In this document: positions 25,184-33,403 of the stretch, piece after piece
Layout of the letters: the number at the start of each line of letters is the position of its first letter
Position numbering within the stretch: position 1 is the stretch's first letter
DNA from: Gleimia hominis
GTDB taxonomy: Bacteria; Actinomycetota; Actinomycetes; Actinomycetales; Actinomycetaceae
Length of the DNA: 64,000 nt
Direction: 5' to 3'
Assembly (NCBI RefSeq): GCF_002871945.2
Contig: NZ_CP126963.1
Location: 682,001 to 746,000, forward strand
Translations under genes and position numbers: made by a program
The notes under the pieces: model-generated
What the model was told of the DNA's origin: nothing
The model's input: the letters and a program-made list of their open reading frames with translations, nothing else
Database searches by the model: none

Positions 25184-26089
25184 TCACCCGAATTCATCCA
25201 TGCCCCGCAGCCAGGTGGTTTCCTTGTCAGCCCGACCTGAGGACAAGTGTACGTGTAGGGGTTCGAGGGCCGCCGCTTGTTCGAACCAGACGACGCGTTC
25301 GCGATACAGGTTCAAAAGCGCCAAAAATCGCGATACCACCGTGTTTAAATCGGGAGCGTCCGCGCACAGTTGCGTGAAGGTTTGCTGTGGCTCTGCGGCA
25401 AGTTTTTCTACAATTATTTGCGCTTGAGGGCCAACGGGCACCAGCGGGTCATGCAGGTGCGTGAGAGTCACGCGTTCGGGTTGGCGCGTGAGTACCTCCG
25501 CGGCGATCACTGCGAGCTCCGGCCCGTTCACTTCCCACCTCAGTTGCGGTAAAAGCTGCGCGAATTTTGGTTCGAGGGGAACGCTCCGCGCGTGATATCG
25601 GGCGCCGCGTTCTAACAGTGCCCCTTGGATCTGTGCTACCTCTTTGTACGCGCGGTATTCGAGAAGGCGAGCAAACAGGAGATCGCGTGCCGCGAGGAAC
25701 TCCAGATCTTCTTCTTCCTCCCCGGTCGGCTCGTCGGGCAGTAGTGAGCGAGCCTTCATGTCCAAGAGGGTGGCGGCAACCACCAGGAAGTCACTCGTGG
25801 CAGACAGGTTTGGAAATGCCCGCATGTACGCTAAGAACTCGTCGGTCACCTGCGCTAACGCCACCTGGGTGATATCCAGTTCGCGCTTCGAAATCAGCCC
25901 CAGCAGCAGGTCGAACGGACCCGAAAACACTTCCAGGTCCACGGCGAACGCCGGTTGCTTAGGTTGGGTTTGAGCAGCCGGTTGCTTAGGTTGGGTTTGA
26001 GCAGCCGGTTGCTTAGGTTGAAGCGGATCCGCCGGCGGTTTAGGTTGGGTGTGGTTAGCCGGCTGTTTAGGCTGCGTCACCGCGAGCAA
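25184..26089 (-). CDS. scpA: Segregation and condensation protein ScpA with repetitive N-terminus
   Basis: The 301-residue kleisin of the SMC-ScpAB complex. The core starts at about residue 49 with FAVDLEVFSGPFDLLLGLI, the usual ScpA N-terminus, and continues with LVVAATLLDMKARSLLP. The first ~48 residues are an added Gln/Pro/Lys/Ala region with repeats such as QPKQPAAQT, encoded by 27-base tandem repeats near 25.95-26.03 kb. The start is uncertain: TTG at 26089 (GGGAAG close upstream) or GTG at 26080. The gene overlaps the end of parA by about 14-23 bases. Confidence 0.9.
   Translation of the reverse strand: MLAVTQPKQPANHTQPKPPADPLQPKQPAAQTQPKQPAAQTQPKQPAFAVDLEVFSGPFDLLLGLISKRELDITQVALAQVTDEFLAYMRAFPNLSATSDFLVVAATLLDMKARSLLPDEPTGEEEEDLEFLAARDLLFARLLEYRAYKEVAQIQGALLERGARYHARSVPLEPKFAQLLPQLRWEVNGPELAVIAAEVLTRQPERVTLTHLHDPLVPVGPQAQIIVEKLAAEPQQTFTQLCADAPDLNTVVSRFLALLNLYRERVVWFEQAAALEPLHVHLSSGRADKETTWLRGMDEFG
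25957..26030 (-). repeat. 27-bp tandem repeats in the 5' part of scpA
   Basis: The unit GCCGGTTGCTTAGGTTGGGT (+ strand), completed by TTGAGCA, occurs about 2.7 times in exact tandem. Degenerate relatives follow to 26070. The units keep the reading frame, encoding Q-P-K-Q-P-A-A-Q-T. Confidence 0.85.
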
Positions 26090-26933
26090 TAACTTCCCGT
26101 GCTAAACGCCGGTAGGCGTGCGCACCCGCGTGCGTGGGAGCGTACGTGGTGATCGGTTCCGTAGCCACTGAGGCGTCGGGGAATTTCACGGTGCGGCGAA
26201 TTTCCGTGTCGTACACTTTGTCACCAAACGCCTGTTCCAAACGCTCCAGCACTTCCCGGGCATGCAACGTGCGGGTGTCAACCATGGTTGCGAGCACGCC
26301 ATCGATCTTGAGATGCGGGTTCAACCGGTCGTGCACCATCTCAATAGTGTCCACCAGGAGCGCCACCCCACGGAGCGCGAAAAACTCTGTTTCCAACGGG
26401 ATCATCACGCCGTGCGCAGCCGTGAGCGCGTTCACGGTAAGCAACCCAAGCGACGGTTGGCAATCGACAAGAATCACATCGTACTCATCCGTAATCGGAC
26501 GCAGTGCACGCGCCAGCGCCTGTTCGCGCGCCACCTCGTTAACCAGCTGAACTTCTGCGGCCGACAGGTCAATATTCGCGGGTACCACGTCGAGGTTATC
26601 CACCTTGGTTCCCACAATCGCGTCCTCAATCCGCGCCTTGGAATCCATCAGCAAGTTGTAAATCGTCAGGTCCATGTCCGGGGCGTTTACCCCCAAACCA
26701 GCACTCGCCGCACCCTGCGGGTCAAAGTCAACTATTAAAACGCGACGCCCGTACTCCGCCAATGCCGCCGCCAAATTAATGGTGGTTGTGGTTTTCCCGA
26801 CCCCACCTTTTTGGTTACACATGGCAATAATTCGCGCCGGCCCGTGTTCATTTAAAGGTTCGGGCACGGGAAAATCCGGGTCACTACCCTCTTGAGGGGG
26901 AACTGGCACTAAAGGTGTTTGAACGTCGCTCAC
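26067..26933 (-). CDS. parA: ParA/Soj-type partition ATPase
   Basis: The 288-residue ATPase has the deviant Walker A NQKGGVGKTT (about residues 40-49), VLIVDFDPQGAAS and VILVDCQPSLGLLTVNAL. It is the ParA-family member coded beside scpAB in actinobacteria and distinct from the origin-proximal parAB pair; it probably helps position the chromosome or a cell pole factor. No parB gene follows. The start MSDVQTPLVP is the only reasonable ATG. Confidence 0.88.
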   Translation of the reverse strand: MSDVQTPLVPVPPQEGSDPDFPVPEPLNEHGPARIIAMCNQKGGVGKTTTTINLAAALAEYGRRVLIVDFDPQGAASAGLGVNAPDMDLTIYNLLMDSKARIEDAIVGTKVDNLDVVPANIDLSAAEVQLVNEVAREQALARALRPITDEYDVILVDCQPSLGLLTVNALTAAHGVMIPLETEFFALRGVALLVDTIEMVHDRLNPHLKIDGVLATMVDTRTLHAREVLERLEQAFGDKVYDTEIRRTVKFPDASVATEPITTYAPTHAGAHAYRRLAREVIARGDAA

Positions 26934-26967
26934 ACATCTAGTTTAAGGCATAAGTAAAAACCATGGG

Positions 26968-27885
26968 TCACCGCGCTCGCGGGTGCGTGGTCGCGTGAAC
27001 CTCCTGCAGGGTGGAGATCGAGACTTTAGTGTAGATCTGCGTGGTGGTTACCGACGCGTGGCCAAGTAGTTCCTGTACGTCGCGGATTGAGGCGCCACCT
27101 TCGAGCAAGTGCGTGGCAAACGAGTGTCGCAACGTGTGGGGCGACACGCCCTCAACGTGGGCTTGATCCGCACATTTACGCACCACTTCCCACGCACTCT
27201 GGCGCGACAACCGCTGCCCGCGCTTGTTCAAAAAAAGCGCGTGGCTCACCGGCTGCTGCTTTGCCCGAGCAGCTAACTCGCCGCGGGCATGCAGATAGTT
27301 CACCAGGGCCTCACGCGCGTACTTACCCAGGGGAACCAACCGCTCTTTGGAACCTTTGCCCCACAGGCGCACGTGCGGGAACTCGCCCTCAAGGTCAAAA
27401 TCGTCCGCGCTCAGCGCAACGAGTTCACTGATGCGCGCCCCCGTTCCGTAAAGCAGTTCCAGTAGTGCGCGGTCGCGCAGACCTATCGCACCCGGCGTGG
27501 AAGCGGCGGCCGCTAGCAGCTCCCCCACTTGATCGATCGTGAGGGCCTTAGGTAGTGAACGCACTTGTTTGCGCGGCTCCAGGTCTGCACTCGGATCCTC
27601 AGTTAGTACGTCCACGCGAATCAGGTACTGCAGCCACGCGCGGACGGATGCGCGATACCGATTAATCGTCGCGGCTGCCATGGGCCTACCTGTCACCTCT
27701 CCACTAGCGAGCTGCGTGAAGAACTGCGTCAGCTGATCCGTGGTGATTGCTTCCGGGCTTTGCACAGTGATGGGCAGCCAGTTCAAGAACGCGCGCAAGT
27801 CCCGTCCGTAGGCAGCAACCGTATTCGGTGAGCGGCCCTTGTCGACGGTTAGATAATCCAAAAAGTCTTTGACGTACCGGTCCAA
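26968..27885 (-). CDS. xerD: Site-specific tyrosine recombinase XerD
   Basis: The 305-residue tyrosine recombinase has an N-terminal SAM-like core-binding domain (FLDYLTVDKGRSPNTVAAYGRDLRAF). The catalytic domain contains ARISELVAL (Arg), PHTLRHSFATHLLEGG (HxxR), LGHASVTTTQIY (His and the Tyr nucleophile). With XerC it resolves chromosome dimers at dif. It is the first gene of the xerD-parA-scpA-scpB-rluB-cmk/der run. The length is normal. Confidence 0.93.
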   Translation of the reverse strand: MDRYVKDFLDYLTVDKGRSPNTVAAYGRDLRAFLNWLPITVQSPEAITTDQLTQFFTQLASGEVTGRPMAAATINRYRASVRAWLQYLIRVDVLTEDPSADLEPRKQVRSLPKALTIDQVGELLAAAASTPGAIGLRDRALLELLYGTGARISELVALSADDFDLEGEFPHVRLWGKGSKERLVPLGKYAREALVNYLHARGELAARAKQQPVSHALFLNKRGQRLSRQSAWEVVRKCADQAHVEGVSPHTLRHSFATHLLEGGASIRDVQELLGHASVTTTQIYTKVSISTLQEVHATTHPRAR

Positions 27886-28106
27886 TTCGCACTCCCACCT
27901 TTACGGACGCTTAGAATGTAGTGTAGAACGCATTTCCTAGTTGAAGAGGATGGAAACGAGACTACACGTGACTCACGCCCTACTAGATAATCACAACTAA
28001 TGTTATGTTTAACAGTAATGATGTTAATTAAATGGGTGTGAGTGCCTTCGCTAAACATTGATGACGCGGATGGCGCAGCGACTAACACTAGAGATTAAAC
28101 CCAACC

Positions 28107-28125
28107 CAATGGTTACCGACCATTG
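28107..28125 (+). promoter_or_regulatory. Short inverted repeat upstream of transketolase
   Basis: CAATGGT (28107-28113) and ACCATTG (28119-28125) form a 7-bp palindrome 30 bases before the tkt start codon. It may be an operator or a leader stem. The rest of 27886-28155 is AT-rich and must hold the divergent promoters for xerD and tkt; I see no gene in it. Confidence 0.3.
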
Positions 28126-28155
28126 AGACACCTACGACAAGAGAGGTTGTTACAC

Positions 28156-30231
28156 ATGTCCCTCGAATGGACCGACCTAGATTCTCGCGCGGTAATTACA
28201 GCAAAAACGCTCGCGGGCGACGCAGTGGAACAAGCTGGATCGGGCCACCCCGGTACCGCCATCTCCCTCGCGCCCCTCGCCTACCTACTGTTCCAGCGGC
28301 ACATGAAGCTGGACCCGAAAGATAAAGACTGGCTCGGACGCGACCGGTTCGTCCTGTCCGCCGGCCACGCCTCCCTGACGCAATACATCAGCCTGTACCT
28401 AGGGGGCATGGGGCTGGAACTTGAAGATCTGAAGAAGTTCCGCACGTTCGGCTCCCGCACCCCGGGCCACCCCGAGTACAGCCACACGGACTTCGTGGAA
28501 ATCACCACCGGCCCGCTCGGCTCCGGCCTCGCCGCCTCCGTGGGCATGGCGATGGCGCAGCGGCGCGTGCGCGGCATGATGGACCCGGATGCACCAGAAG
28601 GGGAATCCCCGTTCGACCACAAGGTTTACGTAATCGCAGGCGACGGGTGCTTGCAAGAAGGCATCTCCTCCGAAGCCTGCTCGCTGGCGGGCACCCAGAA
28701 CCTCGGGAATCTAATTCTGATTTGGGATGACAACCAGATTTCCATTGAAGACGACACCAACATTTCCTTCAGCGAGGACGTGTTGAAACGCTACGAGGCA
28801 TACGGCTGGCACACGCAGACTGTGGACTGGACCAATAACGGGGGCGAATACCACGAGGACGTGAACGCGCTCGACGAGGCCCTGACCCGTGCGGAAGAGC
28901 AGACGGATAAGCCGTCCATCATTGCGCTGCGCACCATTATCGGCTGGCCCACCCCGGGTAAGCAGAACACCGGCTCTATCCACGGTTCCGCGCTTGGAGA
29001 TGAAGCGCTACGCGGACTCAAAGAAGCTCTGGGAGCAAACCCGGACAAGATGTTCGACGTGGACGAAGAAGCAGTGCAGCACTCGCGCGAAAATGTGGCT
29101 CAGCGGGGGCAGCAGGCGCGTGCTGAATGGGACAAGAAGTACGAGGCGTGGCGAGACGCTAACCCCGAGAACGCGAAACTCTTAGACCGCCTGGTCGCGC
29201 ATGAACTGCCGGAAGGCTGGGAGAAGGCGCTGCCAACCTTCGAAGAAGGCAAGTCCTTAGCTACACGCGCGGCTTCTGGCACTGTGCTGAACGCGATCGC
29301 TGATGTGCTTCCCGAACTGTGGGGCGGGTCCGCCGACCTCGCGGGTTCGAACAACACGTTGATGAAAAACTATCCCTCGTTCCTACCGGAAGAGCGCCAG
29401 TCGAAGATGTTCTCTGGCAACCCGTACGGCCGAAACCTCCACTTCGGGGTGCGTGAACACGGGATGGGCGGGATTTTGAACGGCATTGCCCTCAACGGCC
29501 TCACCCGAGTGTATGGCGGTACGTTCCTCGTCTTCGCCGACTACATGCGCGGAGCAGTTCGGTTGGCTTCAATTATGAACCTGCCCGTAACCTACGTGTG
29601 GACCCACGATTCGATCGGTGTGGGTGAGGACGGGCCCACCCACCAGCCGGTTGAGCACTTGACGGCGTACCGGGCGATTCCGAACCTGTCCATTGTGCGG
29701 CCCGCAGACGCGGCAGAAACCGCGCAGGCGTGGAAGGCCATTTTGGAACAGCGCGGCCCCGTTGGCTTGGTTTTGACTCGTCAGGGCCTGCCCAACCCTG
29801 CGCGTGGTGCAGACACAGGCTTGGCTTCTGCCGAAGGCCTGGCTAAAGGTGGTTACGTGCTCGCAGACTGTGAGGGCACTCCAGACATCATCTTGATGGG
29901 CTCCGGATCAGAAGTGCAGTTAGCGCTCGAGGCGCGGGAGAAACTGACCGAAGAAGGGGTGAAGGTCCGCGTCGTGTCGATGCCGTGCATGGAATGGTTC
30001 GACGCTCAAGATGAGGAATACCGCGAATCAGTACTGCCCGCGGATGTGAAAGCTCGCGTGTCCGTCGAGGCAGGTTTGGACACCCCGTGGATCAAGTACA
30101 TCGGTGACGCGGGCAAGGCAGTTTCAATGCACACCTTCGGCGGAGTTGGGCCCGCTGACGAACTGTTCGAGCACTTCGACATCACCACGGACCACGTGCT
30201 CCGGGCAGCCCACGAGGTGTTAGGCAAATAG
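28156..30231 (+). CDS. tkt: Transketolase
   Basis: The 691-residue thiamine diphosphate enzyme moves two-carbon units in the pentose phosphate pathway. Visible features: GSGHPGT (His31), the cofactor motif beginning GDGCLQEG with the Asn/Asp near LIWDDNQIS, the substrate-binding HGSALG, the pyrimidine-domain VREHGMGGILNG (catalytic Glu), and DSIGVGEDGPTHQPVEHL. The ATG at 28156 has GAGAGG upstream; 11 extra codons upstream are unlikely. The gene stands alone and ends in a strong terminator. Confidence 0.95.
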   Translation: MSLEWTDLDSRAVITAKTLAGDAVEQAGSGHPGTAISLAPLAYLLFQRHMKLDPKDKDWLGRDRFVLSAGHASLTQYISLYLGGMGLELEDLKKFRTFGSRTPGHPEYSHTDFVEITTGPLGSGLAASVGMAMAQRRVRGMMDPDAPEGESPFDHKVYVIAGDGCLQEGISSEACSLAGTQNLGNLILIWDDNQISIEDDTNISFSEDVLKRYEAYGWHTQTVDWTNNGGEYHEDVNALDEALTRAEEQTDKPSIIALRTIIGWPTPGKQNTGSIHGSALGDEALRGLKEALGANPDKMFDVDEEAVQHSRENVAQRGQQARAEWDKKYEAWRDANPENAKLLDRLVAHELPEGWEKALPTFEEGKSLATRAASGTVLNAIADVLPELWGGSADLAGSNNTLMKNYPSFLPEERQSKMFSGNPYGRNLHFGVREHGMGGILNGIALNGLTRVYGGTFLVFADYMRGAVRLASIMNLPVTYVWTHDSIGVGEDGPTHQPVEHLTAYRAIPNLSIVRPADAAETAQAWKAILEQRGPVGLVLTRQGLPNPARGADTGLASAEGLAKGGYVLADCEGTPDIILMGSGSEVQLALEAREKLTEEGVKVRVVSMPCMEWFDAQDEEYRESVLPADVKARVSVEAGLDTPWIKYIGDAGKAVSMHTFGGVGPADELFEHFDITTDHVLRAAHEVLGK

Positions 30232-30296
30232 CTTTGTTTCCATCCCACTAGCTGCCCGGCTAGATGCAGGAAGCTAGAGGGGGAACGAGTTTTCAC

Positions 30297-30338
30297 GAGG
30301 GGGTTGCGACCGCTTAGTCGTAACCCCCTCTCTTTTTG
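30297..30338 (+). terminator. Terminator of tkt
   Basis: A 14-bp stem GAGGGGGTTGCGAC (30297-30310) / GTCGTAACCCCCTC (30317-30330) with one G-U pair and a 6-nt loop is followed by TCTTTTTG. Confidence 0.9.
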
Positions 30339-30500
30339 CTCCTAACTGTCCCGATCCCACGCCTTGCACCGCATTTATTTGAGCCTAACTATCTCGAATC
30401 TAAACCGTGCGGGGCACGCACTTGGGCCCAACAGTGCCGGGAACTAACTTGGTAGAATAACCATTGTGCGCACCCCAGGTATTAGTTAGGTAGATTGCAC

Positions 30501-31277
30501 ATGCGAATTGGTATTTTCCCCACCGCACCGCAGGCGTCCAAAGTTGCCGCCGACATGGTGCTCGAACTGTACCGCGAAAACCCAGACGCCACCCTGGGAG
30601 TGGCCACCGGTTCCACCCCCGAGTACCTGTACGACTACTTGCGGCAAGCGCACGCGGCCGGCACCCTCAGCCTAGAACGCGCCAAAGCATTTGCCCTCGA
30701 CGAATACGTGGGACTGCCCGACGACCACCCTCAAACCTACCGCAATGTACTGCGACGCGAACTGGTGGGAAATGACAAAACCGGGCTGCGCGAAGACTAC
30801 TTGTTCACCCCCGGCCTGGCGGCACCTGCGGACGATCCCACGGTAACGGCAGATCAGTACGACGCCGCGATCGAAGCCACCGGAGTGGACCTGCAGATCC
30901 TCGGGCTGGGGGCGGATGGACACATTGGGTTTAACGAGCCTGGGGACTCACTGGTTTCCCGCACCCACGCGGAAGTCCTCGCGCCCGATACGATCCGTGA
31001 CAACGCGCGTTTCTTCAACGGTGACGAAACGGCGGTTCCGAAGAAATGTATCACCCAGGGGCTGGGGACCATCATGGATGCAAAAGCGCTGGTACTACTC
31101 GCGTTCGGAAAGCAGAAAGCCGAAGCGGTGCACCAGCTAATTGAAGGCCCCGTCAGTGCCCGCTGGCCCGTGACGATCTTGCAAACCCACCCGGAAGTGA
31201 CCGTGCTGCTCGACGACGCGGCCGCCAGCAACCTAGAACTAACCGATTTTTACAAACGACGTTGGGAGCTCGCATAA
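30501..31277 (+). CDS. nagB: Glucosamine-6-phosphate deaminase
   Basis: The 258-residue enzyme converts glucosamine 6-phosphate to fructose 6-phosphate and ammonia. Motifs: GVATGSTPE (phosphate binding), FALDEYVGL with the catalytic Asp, and GLGADGHIGFNEPG with the catalytic His and Glu. The ATG at 30501 was chosen over an in-frame TTG two codons earlier; AGGTAG lies upstream. Its TAA is directly followed by the ATG of nagA, so the two form an operon for amino sugar use or recycling of cell-wall sugars. 30339-30500 is promoter space. Confidence 0.95.
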   Translation: MRIGIFPTAPQASKVAADMVLELYRENPDATLGVATGSTPEYLYDYLRQAHAAGTLSLERAKAFALDEYVGLPDDHPQTYRNVLRRELVGNDKTGLREDYLFTPGLAAPADDPTVTADQYDAAIEATGVDLQILGLGADGHIGFNEPGDSLVSRTHAEVLAPDTIRDNARFFNGDETAVPKKCITQGLGTIMDAKALVLLAFGKQKAEAVHQLIEGPVSARWPVTILQTHPEVTVLLDDAAASNLELTDFYKRRWELA

Positions 31278-32567
31278 ATGTACTACCTCGGGAAAGTATT
31301 TAACGCCAATGGGGAAATTCAGGCGCAAGGCATTCAAGTTGAGGAAGGTAAAGTAACCCGCCTGCTGACGAAGCAGGACGCAGACCAGATCCGCCGGCAG
31401 GAGGCGAGCGAAGACGCGGAAACTGCTGCGTTCATTACGCCCGGCCTGGTAGACCTGCATTGCCACGGCGGCGGCGGCTACGCGTTTCCCGATAATTACG
31501 CGCCCGAACAAATTGAAACCGCCATTTTGACCCACCGCAAACGCGGGACCACCGCGATGTTTGCGTCCCTCGTGTCCCTGGCGGACCCGATGCCGCAGAT
31601 TGAGGCGCTGCTCCCGTTTTGTGAAAGTGGTGATTTAGCGGGTATTCACCTTGAGGGACCATACGTGTCGAAAGCGAAATGTGGAGCGCAAAACCCCGAT
31701 GTTATCCGCGCGGTAGACCGCGGGGAACTGGAGCACTGGCTTAAGGCCGCAGGCGGCTACATTAAGACGATTACGATCGCCCCTGAGGCCGAGGGAGCGC
31801 TCGACGCACTCCCGGTGCTCGCTGCATACGGTGCTAAACCATCGTGGGGACACACGAGTGGAACTGGACCGCAGGCCGCGGCCGCGCTGGAGGCGACCGT
31901 GCAAGCGTATGATGCGCACGGGCAGGCGTGGGGTGAGGCCGCTCCCGGGCAAGGGACGGCTGAAACCGCGCAAGACGCGCCGGACATACCCCACCGAAGT
32001 GCCATGCGAGCGGGTGACCCCGCGCAAACCGTAACTCACTTATTCAACGGGATGACCGCTGTTACACACCGAGCTCCCGGCCCTGTCCGCGAGTTCGTGC
32101 AAGCAGCCCGCGTGGGCACCACAGTGTGTGAAATGATCGCTGACGGCCAGCATTTGAACTTAGAACTGGTAGAGGACCTCGTCGAATATTTAGACGACCC
32201 ACGCCGGGCCGGTGCCCTATTCGTCACCGACGCAATAGGCGCAGCCGGAATGGGTGAGGGACGCTACACCCTAGGGGGATTAGAAGTCGAAGTGAAAGAC
32301 GGGGCCTGCTGGCTCGTCCACAAAGACAGTTTAGCTGGAGGCGCGTCGTTGCTGGCAGACCAATTCCAACTGATCGCAAGCCGAGGGCGGATTCCACTGG
32401 AAGCAATTATCCGCGCCACCATCGGCACGCCCATCCGCGGTGGTTCCGTTTGGGACGCCCCGGGAGTGACCACTGAGTTCAAACCAGGGCAGCGCGCGAA
32501 CTTAATTTCGTGGAACGAAGAATACGCACCGCAAACCGTGATTCGCGAAGGCACGAAAGTACAGTAA
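31278..32567 (+). CDS. nagA: N-acetylglucosamine-6-phosphate deacetylase
   Basis: The 429-residue amidohydrolase removes acetate from N-acetylglucosamine 6-phosphate to feed NagB. Metal and active site features: DLHCHGG (His61, His63), HLEGPYVS, the His in WGHTSGT, THLFNGMT, and FVTDAIGAAGM with the catalytic Asp. Between WGHTSGT and THLFNGMT there is an insert of about 40 Gly/Ala/Gln-rich residues (DAHGQAWGEAAPGQGTAETA...) where most homologues have a short loop. It follows nagB without a gap. Confidence 0.93.
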   Translation: MYYLGKVFNANGEIQAQGIQVEEGKVTRLLTKQDADQIRRQEASEDAETAAFITPGLVDLHCHGGGGYAFPDNYAPEQIETAILTHRKRGTTAMFASLVSLADPMPQIEALLPFCESGDLAGIHLEGPYVSKAKCGAQNPDVIRAVDRGELEHWLKAAGGYIKTITIAPEAEGALDALPVLAAYGAKPSWGHTSGTGPQAAAALEATVQAYDAHGQAWGEAAPGQGTAETAQDAPDIPHRSAMRAGDPAQTVTHLFNGMTAVTHRAPGPVREFVQAARVGTTVCEMIADGQHLNLELVEDLVEYLDDPRRAGALFVTDAIGAAGMGEGRYTLGGLEVEVKDGACWLVHKDSLAGGASLLADQFQLIASRGRIPLEAIIRATIGTPIRGGSVWDAPGVTTEFKPGQRANLISWNEEYAPQTVIREGTKVQ

Positions 32568-32632
32568 CCCGCGCTTAGGTGCGCATGCGATTGCCGGCGG
32601 CCCGCTAGCCGCGCGGATGATTCCAACCGCGC

Positions 32633-33403
32633 TCAACCGCGAAAGTGCTTCCAGGCCCGCTGGAGCCCCCACTGGGTGACGTGACGGAACTCTTCTAGCA
32701 CAATGCGGGTGTCCATCTTTGACTTGCCCGCCCGCCGCTCAAGGAACACGATCGGCACCTCCAGTATGCGCGCCCCCACGCGGGCTGCCATGCGGGTCAT
32801 TTCCACTTGGAACCCATATCCGCGCTGCTGCAGCGCACTCAGGGGCATGCGGCGAAGCAAGCCCGCTTGGTACACCCGGATTCCCGCGGTCGCATCCTTT
32901 ATCCCCAGCCCCAGCATGAGGCGAATGTACAGGTTCCCCAGCCGTGACAGGGCCACGCGTTTCGCCGACCACCCGGGTGTTGCACCCCCCGGGATCCAGC
33001 GCGAACCAATCACAAGTTCACCGCCCCGCTGCACTGCTGCACCCAGCATCCGGGCCAAGTCTTCTGCGCGGTGGGATCCATCCGCGTCCATCTGGCACAA
33101 ATACTCATAGCCGCGCGCCATCCCCCACGCGAAACCGTCTAGGTACGCACTAGCCAAACCTGATTTTGCAGGGCGCGAAAGCAAGAAGACGCAGTCTAAA
33201 TCACGCTGTTCACGTACCCAGCGCGCAGTACCATCCGGACTGGAGTCGTCCACAATCAGCACATCCACGCCCGCCAGGTGACTGCGCAGATTCGCTAGGG
33301 TCCGCGGCAGGGTTAACCGCTCATTGTAAGTGGGGATAACCACGAGTGCGCGCCCACCCTCCGCAGACTTATTTGCCGTATCTCCTTCACGTGCCTTATC
33401 CAC
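32633..33403 (-). CDS. ppm1: Polyprenol monophosphomannose synthase (GT2)
   Basis: The 256-residue glycosyltransferase transfers mannose from GDP-mannose to polyprenyl phosphate. Visible: VVIPTYNERLTL, VLIVDDSSPDGT, MDADGSHRAED (DxD) and VIGSRWIPGG. The product donates mannose to lipoglycans and O-mannosylated exported proteins. The GTG at 33403 with GGAGG five bases upstream overlaps the lnt stop codon by eight bases. The lnt-ppm1 pair is typical of actinobacteria, where the two can even be fused. No membrane domain is present here. Confidence 0.9.
   Translation of the reverse strand: MDKAREGDTANKSAEGGRALVVIPTYNERLTLPRTLANLRSHLAGVDVLIVDDSSPDGTARWVREQRDLDCVFLLSRPAKSGLASAYLDGFAWGMARGYEYLCQMDADGSHRAEDLARMLGAAVQRGGELVIGSRWIPGGATPGWSAKRVALSRLGNLYIRLMLGLGIKDATAGIRVYQAGLLRRMPLSALQQRGYGFQVEMTRMAARVGARILEVPIVFLERRAGKSKMDTRIVLEEFRHVTQWGLQRAWKHFRG

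Noticed and set aside
25957..26030. Tandem repeats considered as a CRISPR array
   Set aside because: Units are contiguous without spacers and lie in frame inside scpA; no cas gene is in the window.
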